From the NCBI RefSeq assembly GCF_002355515.1, contig NZ_AP014809.1, forward strand, positions 5,170,501 through 5,234,500: DNA of 64,000 nucleotides. The letters run 5' to 3'. The number at the start of each line of letters is the position of its first letter. The stretch's first letter is position 1. Positions 1 to 8,860 of this stretch are shown piece by piece. Under the pieces are notes generated by a model. It was not told the DNA's origin. It saw only the letters and a list, made by a program, of their open reading frames with translations, and ran no database searches. Source of the stretch: Methylorubrum populi (GTDB lineage Bacteria > Pseudomonadota > Alphaproteobacteria > Rhizobiales > Beijerinckiaceae). Made by a program: the position numbers and the translations under genes.

Positions 1-704
1 TGCGCCGCACCGGTGCAGCGGTGGATTGCCTCGTGACGCTGATCGAGCAGGAGCGGCCCGACCTGCTGCTGATGCAGGAGGCGACGCGGGAGATCGCCGC
101 GCTCAAGGACCGGGTCGGCGGCGTCTATGCCTGGGCGCAACTGCCGGGGCGCATCCACGGGTTGGCGATGTGGAGCCCGATCCCCTGGGCGAAGCCGCCC
201 GAGATCGTCCCGCTCCCCTCGGGCGTGCTGATCGACCGGGTCTGCCAAGTGCTCGATTGGGGCGAGTTCGGCGTCGCCAACGTCCACCTTTCCCACGGGC
301 AGGTGCTGAACCGGCGCCAGCTCCGGCGGATCGAGAGCCACTTGCCGCAGCAGGCCGCGGTGCTCGGCGACTACAACATCGTCGGGCCGGCCCTCGTGCC
401 GGGGTTCCGCGATGTCGGCCCCCGGCGGCCGACCCATGCCATGGTCAACGTGCTGCCGCTCCGGCTCGACCGCTGCCTCGTGCGCGGGCTCGTCTGCCAC
501 GAGCGCGCGGTGCTGCCCCGCGGGCTGTCCGACCACCATCCGATCGTGGTGCGCCTCTCGCCCGCGCCGGAGGGGGCCGCCGCTGTCGGGCGGCTCAGAG
601 GTATGGCAGAAGCAGTCGGACGGCTGCGTCGCGCAAACGCACGGGGAGCGGGCGGGCGTCGAGATCGGACAGCGTCAGACGGGTCTGCCGCTTCCCCACG
701 ATGA
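1..704 (+). CDS. endonuclease/exonuclease/phosphatase family protein, 5' end outside window
   Basis: The reading frame is open to the left edge (from base 3), so the N-terminus is missing; a GTG at 21 is an internal codon or at best an alternative start. Visible EEP-fold motifs are the metal-binding Glu in LLMQEAT, the strand VANVHLSHGQ, the GDYN motif near 375-386 and the catalytic SDHHPIVV near 529-552. The family hydrolyses phosphodiester or phosphomonoester bonds in DNA, RNA, lipids or inositol phosphates; substrate cannot be read here. After SDHHP about 50 low-complexity residues run antisense into the end of the convergent cardiolipin synthase gene, a 110-bp overlap. Many alphaproteobacteria keep an EEP gene beside a PLD-type gene. 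Confidence 0.85.
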   Translation, partial: RRTGAAVDCLVTLIEQERPDLLLMQEATREIAALKDRVGGVYAWAQLPGRIHGLAMWSPIPWAKPPEIVPLPSGVLIDRVCQVLDWGEFGVANVHLSHGQVLNRRQLRRIESHLPQQAAVLGDYNIVGPALVPGFRDVGPRRPTHAMVNVLPLRLDRCLVRGLVCHERAVLPRGLSDHHPIVVRLSPAPEGAAAVGRLRGMAEAVGRLRRANARGAGGRRDRTASDGSAASPR

Positions 705-2031
705 AGGCTTCGAGGGTCCGGGCCAGCGGCACGTCGTAGACCTCGACGTTCAGCTCGAAATTCAGGCGGAAGCTGCGCGAATCCCAGTTCGCGCTGCCGA
801 TGAAGCACCATTGCCCGTCGACGGTCATCGCCTTCGAGTGGTCGAAGGGCGGGCCGTCGATCCAGATCCGCACGCCGCTCCTGAGGAGCGGGTCGATATG
901 GCCGCGGGTCGCCCAATCGACGAAGCGGTGATCGCTCGCCTTGGGGATGACGACATCGACCTCGATCCCCCGCGTCGCGGCGAGGCAGAGGGCGTTCACG
1001 ATGAGGTCGTTGGGCAGGAAGTAGGGCGTCGCCAGCCGGATCGATTGTCTGGCGCAGGCGATGACCTGCAGGATGACGGTGGCGATCTTCTCGATGTCGG
1101 CGTCCGGTCCCGAGGTGACGACGCGGGCGGTGACGGTGCCGGCCGGCGCCAGCGGCGGCAGCCACGCCTCGCCCTCCAGCTCTTCGTCGCTCACGAACAG
1201 CCAGTCGGCGATGAAGGCCTGGGTCAGGTGCTCGACCACCGGTCCCTCGATCCGGAAATGCGTGTCGCGGATCGGGAAGGCCGGCTTTTCGCGGATGCGG
1301 TTGCCGTCGGAGATGTTGACGCCGCCGGTGAAGGCGGTCCGCCCGTCGACGATCAGCAGCTTCTTGTGGGTGCGCAGGTTCAGGAACGGCATCCGCCAGG
1401 GCAGGACGGAGTGCATGAACAGCCCGGCCGGCACGCCGAGCCTGCGCAGCCGCCGCCACGCCGCGGGGAAGAAGTAGCCGCTGCCGATGCCGTCGAGGAT
1501 GACCCGCACCTCGGCGCCCCGCTCCTGCGCCGCGTGCAGCGCCGCGCAGAAGGCCCGGCCGATCTCGTCGTCGCGGAAGATGTAGCTCGACAGGGCGACG
1601 CTGCGGCGGGCCTCGCCGATCGCCGCCAGCATCGCCGGATAGGCCTCGTCGCCGTTGCGGAACACCTCGACCCGATTGCCCGCCACCGTCGGCAGGCCGG
1701 TGATCGCCTGCACCGCCCGGTCGAGCGCGCGGTAGGATTCGGGCACGTGGGCGGAGGGCTGCGGCGTGTCGTCGACGGCCTGCGAGGGACGCCGCTTCAG
1801 CCGCCGGGCGCGCCGCTCGACCCGGTTGATGCCGAAGGTGAGGTAGAGCAGCGTGCCGAAGACCGGCGCCAGCCATGCCAGCCCGATCCAGCCGATCGCC
1901 GCGCCCACCACCCGCTTGCGCAGCAGCACGTGGGTGCTGACGCCGAGGGACAGCACGAGGCCGATCGCCGCGACGATCTCGGTGCGCAGCGAGGCCGTCG
2001 TGCCGAGCCATCGGGTGAGGACTTCTTCCAC
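595..2031 (-). CDS. cls: cardiolipin synthase (phospholipase D superfamily)
   Basis: About 478 residues if translation starts at the GTG at 2031, which has an AAGGCGGA ribosome site just upstream and gives the usual ClsA length; the frame stays open to 2121. The N-terminus has two membrane helices, followed by two PLD domains, each with an HxKxxxxD motif: RTHKKLLIVDG and FDHSKAMTVDG, the latter followed by FIGSANWDSRS. ClsA-type enzymes condense two phosphatidylglycerol molecules into cardiolipin and glycerol at the inner membrane. The gene converges on the EEP gene and overlaps its 3' end. A PLD enzyme with another lipid substrate cannot be excluded, but the two N-terminal helices and paired HKD motifs favour Cls. 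Confidence 0.9.
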   Translation of the reverse strand: MEEVLTRWLGTTASLRTEIVAAIGLVLSLGVSTHVLLRKRVVGAAIGWIGLAWLAPVFGTLLYLTFGINRVERRARRLKRRPSQAVDDTPQPSAHVPESYRALDRAVQAITGLPTVAGNRVEVFRNGDEAYPAMLAAIGEARRSVALSSYIFRDDEIGRAFCAALHAAQERGAEVRVILDGIGSGYFFPAAWRRLRRLGVPAGLFMHSVLPWRMPFLNLRTHKKLLIVDGRTAFTGGVNISDGNRIREKPAFPIRDTHFRIEGPVVEHLTQAFIADWLFVSDEELEGEAWLPPLAPAGTVTARVVTSGPDADIEKIATVILQVIACARQSIRLATPYFLPNDLIVNALCLAATRGIEVDVVIPKASDHRFVDWATRGHIDPLLRSGVRIWIDGPPFDHSKAMTVDGQWCFIGSANWDSRSFRLNFELNVEVYDVPLARTLEAFIVGKRQTRLTLSDLDARPLPVRLRDAAVRLLLPYL

Positions 2032-2270
2032 CGGTCCGCCTTGCCGCCCTGCCCTGTCTGGGAACGGCGCAGGAGATAAGCCAAGCCTGGGGCGGCGAAC
2101 AGGCGGCTCGCCAGAAATCACCGCCCCGTGCTAGAACAAACCTCGAACGGTTGACGCCGCGGCCGCCGCCTTTCGAAAGCCTTCACCATCTTGTCCTCAG
2201 GTGGTCGGCCAAGGAGCGTGGCGTCCGGTCGGTCACGTTCCTCACAGCGTCAGGTCTCACACCGTCGAGC

Positions 2271-5200
2271 ATGTCCGCGAGCGCCGCTCCCCGCGTCTTC
2301 ACGATTCCCCCCGGCACCCCGTTCCTGCCGACGCTGGCGGACGCCCTCGTCTCGGGCCGCCTCGTCGGCGAGGTCGGCCACGATCCGTTCGCGCTGGCCT
2401 CCGTCACGCTCTACCTGCCGACGCAGCGCGCGGTGCGGGCGCTCTCGACCGTTCTCGCCCAGCGGCTCGGCGGGGCGGCCCTGCTGCCGCGGATGATCCC
2501 GCTGGGCGAAGCCGACGAGGCGGAACTCGACCTCTCTTCGAACACGCTCCTCGAGACGCCGGAGGATCTGCTCTATCCCTCGATCCCCGCCCTGGAGCGT
2601 CGGCTGATCCTGGCGCGCCTCGTCCAGAAATGGGCGGAGACGGTGGACCGCGAGCTCCTGCCCATCGACGACGAGGTGCCCTTCCTCGTGCCCTCCTCCC
2701 CCGCCGACGCGGTGGCGCTCGCCGCCGACCTCGAAGGGCTGATGGACGCGCTCACCGTCGAGGGCCTGCCCTGGAGCGAGATCGCCTCCGCCGTGGAGGC
2801 CGAGCACTCGCGCTATTTCCGCCTCACCCTCGACTTCCTGCGGATCGCCGCCGAGCACTGGCCCGACATCCTCGCCGCGCGTTCGCTCGCCGACCCCGCC
2901 GCCCGCGCCCGCCGCCTCGTGCTCGCCGAGGCCGCCCGGCTCGACCGCGACCGGCCGGACGATCCGGTGATCGTCGCCGGCTCCACCGGCTCGGTGCCCG
3001 CCACCGCCCGGCTGATCGCGGCGGTGGCCCGCCTGCCCCGCGGCGCCGTGGTGCTGCCGGGGCTAGACCTGCATCTCGACGAAGAGGGCTGGGAGGCGAT
3101 CGACGGCGCCGGCGGCACGCGGGACGAGATCGCGCACGGCCACCCGCAGGCAATCCTGCGGGCGCTGATCGGACCGAGGGGTCTCGCCGCCGGCCGGGCG
3201 GAGGTCGGGACCCTCGGCGATCCCTCGCCCGAGGCGCTGTCGCGGGAGAGGCTGCTGTCCCAGGCCCTGCGCCCGGCCGAGACCACCGACCTCTGGGCCC
3301 GCCTCGACGCGGCCGAGCGGCTGGCTCTGGCGCGCGGCGGCATGGCCGGCCTCGCCGTGGTCGAGGCGGCGGACGAGCGCGAGGAGGCGCTGGTCGCCGC
3401 GCTGGCGCTGCGCGAGACCCTGGAAACCCCCGGCGCCACCGCCGCCCTCGTCACCCCCGATCGGGGGCTGGCGCTCCGCGTCTCCGCCGAGCTCGCCCGC
3501 TGGGGCATCGCGGCGGAGGATTCGGCGGGCCTGAGTCTCGCCCGTTCGCAGGCGGGCCGCTTCGCCCGCCTCGTGGCCGAACTCGCCGCCGAGGTGGCGC
3601 CGGCCCGCGTCATCGCGCTGCTCGCCCACCCCTTCGTCCGGCTGGGGCTGAGCCGCAGCGAGGTGGTGCGCGCCGCCGCCGCCCTGGAGATCGGCGGCCT
3701 GCGCGGCCCGGCGCCGATTCCGAAGAACAGCTTCGACGGCATGCGCGCCGCCGTGGCGCTCCAGCGCAACGCCACCGAGCGGGTGCCGCGGGCGAAGCGG
3801 CGCCTGAAGGCGATCGACTGGGATCTCGCCGAGAACATCCTCGACCGGCTGGAGATCGCGCTGGACCGCTTCCGCACCGACCTCCAGCCGGCCATCGGCA
3901 ATCTCGTGGCGCTCGCCGCCCTCCACCGCGAGGCCTGCGAGCGGATGATGGGCGGGGCGGAGGATGAGGCCGAGGCCGTCGACGACCCCTCCCTCGACAC
4001 CCTCGACGGGCTGTTCGACGATCTCGAATCGGCCGAGCAGGAGGCGCTGCCGGGCCGCTTCTCCGATTACGCCGCCTTCTTCACCGCGCTCGCCCGCGAC
4101 CGCACGGTGGCCTGCGCCCAGCGGAGCGCGCATCCGCGCCTGCGCATCCTCGGGCCGCTCGAAGCGCGCCTGCTCTCCGTCGACCGCATCGTGCTCGGCG
4201 GGCTCGACGAGGCGGTCTGGCCGGTGCGCCAGACGACCGACGCCTTCCTCAACCGGCCGATGCGCGGACAGGTCGGCCTGAGCCCGCCGGAGCGCCGGAT
4301 CGGCCAGGCCGCCCACGACTTCGTGCAGGGGCTCGGCACCCACGACGCGGTGGTGACCCGCGCGGCCAAGCGCGAGGGCTCGCCGACCGTGCCCTCGCGC
4401 TTCCTCCAGCGCCTGCGCGCCTTCGGCGGCGACGCGGTCTGGGCCGATGCCATCGCCCGCGGCCAGCGCCTGCGCGGGCTCGCCGCGATCCTCGACCGCG
4501 GCCGGGAGGCGCCGCCGCCGCGCCTGACCCGGCCGGCGCCGCGGCCCGATCCCGACCTGTTTCCGTCCCGCCTCAGCGTCACCGAGATCGAGACGCTGGT
4601 GCGCGACCCCTACTCGATCTTCGCCCGGCACATTCTGGGATTGGAGGCGCTGGAGCCGATGGCGGTGGTGCCGGGCGCGGCCGAGCGCGGCAGCCTGATC
4701 CACAAGATCCTCGGCGATTTTTCCGCAGCCCATCCCGGCCCGCTGCCGGCGGACGCGGAAACCCTGCTCTACGCCATCGCCCTCGACGCCTTCGGCCCGC
4801 TCCAGGACCAGTATCCGGAACTCTACGCCGAGTGGTTCCCCCGCTACGAGCGGATGGCGGTGGCCTTCCTCGAATGGGAGGCGAGCCAGCGCCAGGGCCT
4901 GCGCGCGATCCACGCCGAGCGCTCCGGCAAGCTGACGATCCCGCTCGGCGAAAAGACCTTCACCCTCTCGGCCCGCGCCGACCGCATCGAGGCCCGCGCC
5001 GACGGCGGCTACTGCATCGTCGACTTCAAGACCGGCACTCCGCCGAGCAACCGCACGGTCTTCGCCGGCTTCTCGCCCCAGCTCACCCTGGAGGCGGCGA
5101 TGCTGATGCACGGCGCCTTCGAGGGGTTGAAGGCGGCCTCGCCCCCGGATCTCCTCTACGTCCACGCCTCGGGCGGGCGCGAGCCGTTCCGGCCGATCCC

Positions 5201-5411
5201 GGTCAAGGCGCCGCCGGGCGACGCGCGGGCGGTGGCGGCCATCGTCGAGGAGCATCTGGAGCGCCTGCGCGGACTCATCGCCCGCTACATGACCGGCGAG
5301 GCCGCCTATCCCTCGCGCCCCTATCCGCAATACGTGCGCGCCTACAACGAGTACGATCATCTCGCCCGCGTGCTCGAATGGTCGCTGGCGGGCGAAGGAG
5401 AGGCCGCGTGA
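2271..5411 (+). CDS. addB: double-strand break repair protein AddB
   Basis: 1046 residues from the ATG at 2271 (MSASAAPRVFTIPPG, a typical alphaproteobacterial AddB start); an open frame extends upstream to a TTG at 2151 but those codons look non-coding. AddB is the inactivated-helicase/nuclease partner of AddA in the AddAB complex, which resects DNA ends and loads RecA for homologous recombination. The C-terminus carries a RecB-type PD-(D/E)XK nuclease: GSLIHKIL (about residue 810), then ADRIEARADGG and IVDFKTGTPP with the catalytic D and K. The stop codon overlaps the addA start (GTGA), so the two are translationally coupled and probably made in equal amounts. Confidence 0.95.
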   Translation: MSASAAPRVFTIPPGTPFLPTLADALVSGRLVGEVGHDPFALASVTLYLPTQRAVRALSTVLAQRLGGAALLPRMIPLGEADEAELDLSSNTLLETPEDLLYPSIPALERRLILARLVQKWAETVDRELLPIDDEVPFLVPSSPADAVALAADLEGLMDALTVEGLPWSEIASAVEAEHSRYFRLTLDFLRIAAEHWPDILAARSLADPAARARRLVLAEAARLDRDRPDDPVIVAGSTGSVPATARLIAAVARLPRGAVVLPGLDLHLDEEGWEAIDGAGGTRDEIAHGHPQAILRALIGPRGLAAGRAEVGTLGDPSPEALSRERLLSQALRPAETTDLWARLDAAERLALARGGMAGLAVVEAADEREEALVAALALRETLETPGATAALVTPDRGLALRVSAELARWGIAAEDSAGLSLARSQAGRFARLVAELAAEVAPARVIALLAHPFVRLGLSRSEVVRAAAALEIGGLRGPAPIPKNSFDGMRAAVALQRNATERVPRAKRRLKAIDWDLAENILDRLEIALDRFRTDLQPAIGNLVALAALHREACERMMGGAEDEAEAVDDPSLDTLDGLFDDLESAEQEALPGRFSDYAAFFTALARDRTVACAQRSAHPRLRILGPLEARLLSVDRIVLGGLDEAVWPVRQTTDAFLNRPMRGQVGLSPPERRIGQAAHDFVQGLGTHDAVVTRAAKREGSPTVPSRFLQRLRAFGGDAVWADAIARGQRLRGLAAILDRGREAPPPRLTRPAPRPDPDLFPSRLSVTEIETLVRDPYSIFARHILGLEALEPMAVVPGAAERGSLIHKILGDFSAAHPGPLPADAETLLYAIALDAFGPLQDQYPELYAEWFPRYERMAVAFLEWEASQRQGLRAIHAERSGKLTIPLGEKTFTLSARADRIEARADGGYCIVDFKTGTPPSNRTVFAGFSPQLTLEAAMLMHGAFEGLKAASPPDLLYVHASGGREPFRPIPVKAPPGDARAVAAIVEEHLERLRGLIARYMTGEAAYPSRPYPQYVRAYNEYDHLARVLEWSLAGEGEAA

Positions 5412-8400
5412 ACGCCCCGCTGACCGGCTTCACCGTCGATGACCTCACCAAGGCGGCCCAGCGCCGGGCGGCCGACCCGCGCCTCTCGGCCTGGGTCTCG
5501 GCCAATGCCGGGGCGGGCAAGACCAAGGTGCTCACCGACCGGGTGCTGCGTCTGCTCCTCGATGGGGCGCCGCCCGGCCGCATCCTCTGCCTCACCTTTA
5601 CCAAGGCGGCGGCCGCCAACATGTCGATCCGCGTGTTCCAGCGCCTCGGCCGCTGGGTGACGCTGGACGACGCGGCGCTGACCGCCGAGCTGATCGAACT
5701 CACCGGCGAGCGGCCCGCCCGCGACAACCTGCGGCTCGCCCGCCGCCTGTTCGCCCGCGCCGTCGAGACGCCGGGGGGGCTCAAGATCGAGACCCTGCAC
5801 GCGCTCTGCGAGCGGCTGCTGCACATGTTTCCGTTCGAGGCCAACGTGCCGGCCCGCTTCGTCGTGCTCGACGACAATCAGTCGCGCGCGGCCTTCGAGA
5901 TCGAGACCGACAACGTGCTGGCCGACGCGATCCTCGGCGGCGATCAGGCGCTCTCCGAGGCGCTCGCCGTCGTCGGCGCGGAAGCCTCCGGCGACACCCT
6001 GCGCGAGGCGATCCGCGCCGCCATGCGCACCCGCGCCCTGTTCTCCGACCACCGCGCCCTGGAGCCGGCCCTCGCCCGCCTGCCCCGCGCCCTCGCGCTT
6101 CCCGACGGCGCCAGCGTCGAGACCATCGAGAGGGAGATTCTGGAAGGCAGCACGCTGGGCGACTGGCGCGCGGTCGCGGGCCGGCTGCGCACCGGCAAGG
6201 CGACCGACGAGAAGCTCGCCGACGCGCTCGTCGAGGCGGACGCCGCCAGGGATACGCCGAAGGCGCTCGGCCCCTACCGCTCGGTCTTCTTCACCGACAA
6301 GGACGAGCCGCGCGCGGCGAAGTCGTTCGGCACCAAGGCGGTGCCGGAGGAGGTGAAGCAGGCGCTCCTCGACGAGCAGGCCCGGCTGATCCCGCTGTTC
6401 GATGCCCTTCGCGCCGCGCGCGCGCTTGCCCGGACGCAGGGGCTGTTTCGGCTGGCCGCCGAGATCCACCGCCGGGTCGAGGCGCAGAAGACCCGGCTCG
6501 GCGCCCTCGATTTCGACGACCTGATCCACAAGACCCTCGACCTGCTCTCGCGGGTCGGCGCCTCCTGGGTCCTGTACAAGCTCGACCGCGGCGTCGACCA
6601 CGTCCTCGTCGACGAGGCGCAGGACACCAACCCGCAGCAATGGGAGATCCTGCGCACCCTCACCGCCGAGTTCGCGGCGGGCGAAGGCGCCCGCGGCCTC
6701 ACCCGCACCCGCTTCGCCGTGGGCGACCCCAAGCAGTCGATCTACAGCTTCCAGGGCGCCGACCCGCGGGAATTCGAGCTGACCCGCCGCGCCTGGGAGC
6801 GGGCGGCGAAGGGCGCGGAACTCGACTTCGCCGATGTCAGCCTGAGGCTGTCCTTCCGCACCGCGAGCCACGTCCTCGCCGCGGTCGATGCGGTGTTCCG
6901 CGTGCCGGAGCACTTCGCCGGCCTGTCCTTCGATGCGGGGGCGTCGGGCACCGTCCACGCCTCCGCCCGGGCAGGCGTCCCCGGCGCGGTCGAGCTGTGG
7001 GGGATCGAGGAACCCGCCGAGGCCGAGGAACCCGATGCCTGGGCCGCGCCCGTCGATGCGCCCGAGCCCAACGCCCCGGCCATCGTCACCGCCCGCCGCA
7101 TCGCCCGCGCGGTGAAGGCCTGGACGACCCGGGGCGACGCCTGCGGCCGGATCTGGCGGCCGGGGGACGTGCTGATCCTCGTGCGAAAGCGCTCGGCGGC
7201 CTTCGAGGAGGTGATCCGCGCGCTCAAAGGTCTCGGCGTGCCGGTGGCGGGCCAGGACCGGCTGGAGGTTGCCGGCCATATCGCCGTGCTCGACCTCGTC
7301 GCGGTCGGCCGCGCCGGCCTGCTCCCTGCCGACGACCTGACGCTGGCCACCGCCCTCAAGACGCCGCTGGTCGGGCTCACCGACGACGATCTCACCCGCA
7401 TCGCTGCCCGTCGCCCCTTCTCCGAGACGCTGGAGGACGCGCTGACCCGCCATGCGGAGGTCGGCGATACCGCGGCGATCCGCGGCCTCGCGGCGCTGCG
7501 GCTCTGGATCCGGCTCGCGGCGGAGAACGGTCCGTTCGGCTTCTACGCCGCCCTGCTCGGCGCCCATGGCGGGCGCAGCCGGCTGGTGGCGCGGCTCGGT
7601 GGCGAGGCAGGCGATGCCATCGACGTGTTTCTCGCCAAGGCCGCGGAGGCCGAGACCGGGGGCGACGCGCCCTGCCTCGACGCCTTCCTCGCCGATTACG
7701 TGGTGCGGCCCGGCCGGGGAAAAAGTGGCCTCTCGGTCAAGCGCGACCTCGAGGCCGGCCGCGACGAGGTGCGGGTGATGACCGTGCACGGCGCCAAGGG
7801 CCTGGAGGCGCCGGTGGTCGTGGTCATCGACGGCTGCGAACCGCTCGGCCGCAACGACCCGCCGCTGCTCGGCCTCGACCCCGCCGCCGACGGCCCGCTG
7901 CCGCCGGTCTGGACCGGGGGACGCACCCAGGACTGTGCGGCGACGCTCGCCGCCCGCTCCGCCCTCCAGGCGCGGGCGCGGGAGGAGCACAACCGCCTAC
8001 TCTACGTCGCCATGACCCGGGCCGCCGATCACCTCGTCATCGCCCCCTATCGCGGCGCGACCCGGGAGACGTCGGCCTCGTGGTGCGAGATGGTCCGCAT
8101 CGGCCTGGAACGGGGGCTGGGGCCTGGCGAGGCGATCGAGACCGAGCACGGGCCGATCACGCTCTGGCGCGACGGCTCGGCCGCCTCGCTCGCCGCGGCG
8201 GCGGAGACCCTGGCCCTGCCGGACCCCGAGACGGTGCCGGATTGGCTGTTCTCGAACGCCGCGCCGGAGGTTGAGGCCGCGCCACCCCTGAGCCCCTCGG
8301 GCGCGCTTGGCGCCGCGGACGGGCAGCGCCAGCCGCAGCGTCGGCTGGGAGATGCCGAGGCGCGCCGCCGCGGCGCCCTGGTCCACGCCCTCCTCGAACA

Positions 8401-8860
8401 CCTGCCGCGGATCGAACCGGCCCGCCGCGCCGAGGCCGCCGACCGCTTCACCCGCGCCCGAGCGCCGGCCCTGGACGAGGGCAAGCGCAGGGATCTCGTG
8501 CGCTCGGTACTGCGGCTGATCGAGGCGCCGGACCTCGCGCCGCTGTTCTCGGGCCAGGCGCGGGCCGAGGTGGCACTCTCGGGGCGGATCGTGGTGGACG
8601 GCGTGGAGCGCGACGTCACCGGCCGGATCGATCGCCTCGTGGTGGAAGACGGCCGGGTGATCCTGTGCGACTTCAAGACCGGCCGACCACCCGCGGAGGG
8701 CGCCCCGCTCCCCGAGCGCGAGGCGGCGCAAGTCGCCCTCTACGCCCGACTCGCCGCCGCGATCTGGCCGGACCACGCGATCACCGCCCTGCTGGTCTGG
8801 ACCTCGGGGCCGGTGGTGCGGCGGGTGGGACTTGCAAATGGCAATCCGAGACCAGCTTGA
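5408..8860 (+). CDS. addA: double-strand break repair helicase AddA, C-terminal tail apparently replaced
   Basis: 1150 residues from the GTG at 5408, with GAAGGAG at 5394-5400 as ribosome site; it overlaps the addB stop by four bases. UvrD/Rep-type SF1A helicase plus nuclease: Walker A ANAGAGKT (about residue 35), Walker B VDEAQDTN, motif GDPKQSIYSFQGA, VMTVHGAKGLE, LLYVAMTRA, and a C-terminal RecB-type nuclease with GALVHALLEHLP and LCDFKTGRPP. It unwinds and cuts DNA at double-strand ends with AddB. The protein is normal up to LLVWTSGPVVRRV; the following GLANGNPRPA and the stop fall where GC content drops sharply, so the last 10-20 native residues seem to have been swapped for islet-derived sequence. 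All catalytic motifs are retained, so the enzyme should work. Confidence 0.95.
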   Translation: MNAPLTGFTVDDLTKAAQRRAADPRLSAWVSANAGAGKTKVLTDRVLRLLLDGAPPGRILCLTFTKAAAANMSIRVFQRLGRWVTLDDAALTAELIELTGERPARDNLRLARRLFARAVETPGGLKIETLHALCERLLHMFPFEANVPARFVVLDDNQSRAAFEIETDNVLADAILGGDQALSEALAVVGAEASGDTLREAIRAAMRTRALFSDHRALEPALARLPRALALPDGASVETIEREILEGSTLGDWRAVAGRLRTGKATDEKLADALVEADAARDTPKALGPYRSVFFTDKDEPRAAKSFGTKAVPEEVKQALLDEQARLIPLFDALRAARALARTQGLFRLAAEIHRRVEAQKTRLGALDFDDLIHKTLDLLSRVGASWVLYKLDRGVDHVLVDEAQDTNPQQWEILRTLTAEFAAGEGARGLTRTRFAVGDPKQSIYSFQGADPREFELTRRAWERAAKGAELDFADVSLRLSFRTASHVLAAVDAVFRVPEHFAGLSFDAGASGTVHASARAGVPGAVELWGIEEPAEAEEPDAWAAPVDAPEPNAPAIVTARRIARAVKAWTTRGDACGRIWRPGDVLILVRKRSAAFEEVIRALKGLGVPVAGQDRLEVAGHIAVLDLVAVGRAGLLPADDLTLATALKTPLVGLTDDDLTRIAARRPFSETLEDALTRHAEVGDTAAIRGLAALRLWIRLAAENGPFGFYAALLGAHGGRSRLVARLGGEAGDAIDVFLAKAAEAETGGDAPCLDAFLADYVVRPGRGKSGLSVKRDLEAGRDEVRVMTVHGAKGLEAPVVVVIDGCEPLGRNDPPLLGLDPAADGPLPPVWTGGRTQDCAATLAARSALQARAREEHNRLLYVAMTRAADHLVIAPYRGATRETSASWCEMVRIGLERGLGPGEAIETEHGPITLWRDGSAASLAAAAETLALPDPETVPDWLFSNAAPEVEAAPPLSPSGALGAADGQRQPQRRLGDAEARRRGALVHALLEHLPRIEPARRAEAADRFTRARAPALDEGKRRDLVRSVLRLIEAPDLAPLFSGQARAEVALSGRIVVDGVERDVTGRIDRLVVEDGRVILCDFKTGRPPAEGAPLPEREAAQVALYARLAAAIWPDHAITALLVWTSGPVVRRVGLANGNPRPA

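Noticed and set aside
2151..2270. 40-residue N-terminal extension of AddB from a TTG
   Set aside because: No ribosome site and no family-like sequence before MSASAAPRVFTIPPG; the ATG at 2271 is preferred.
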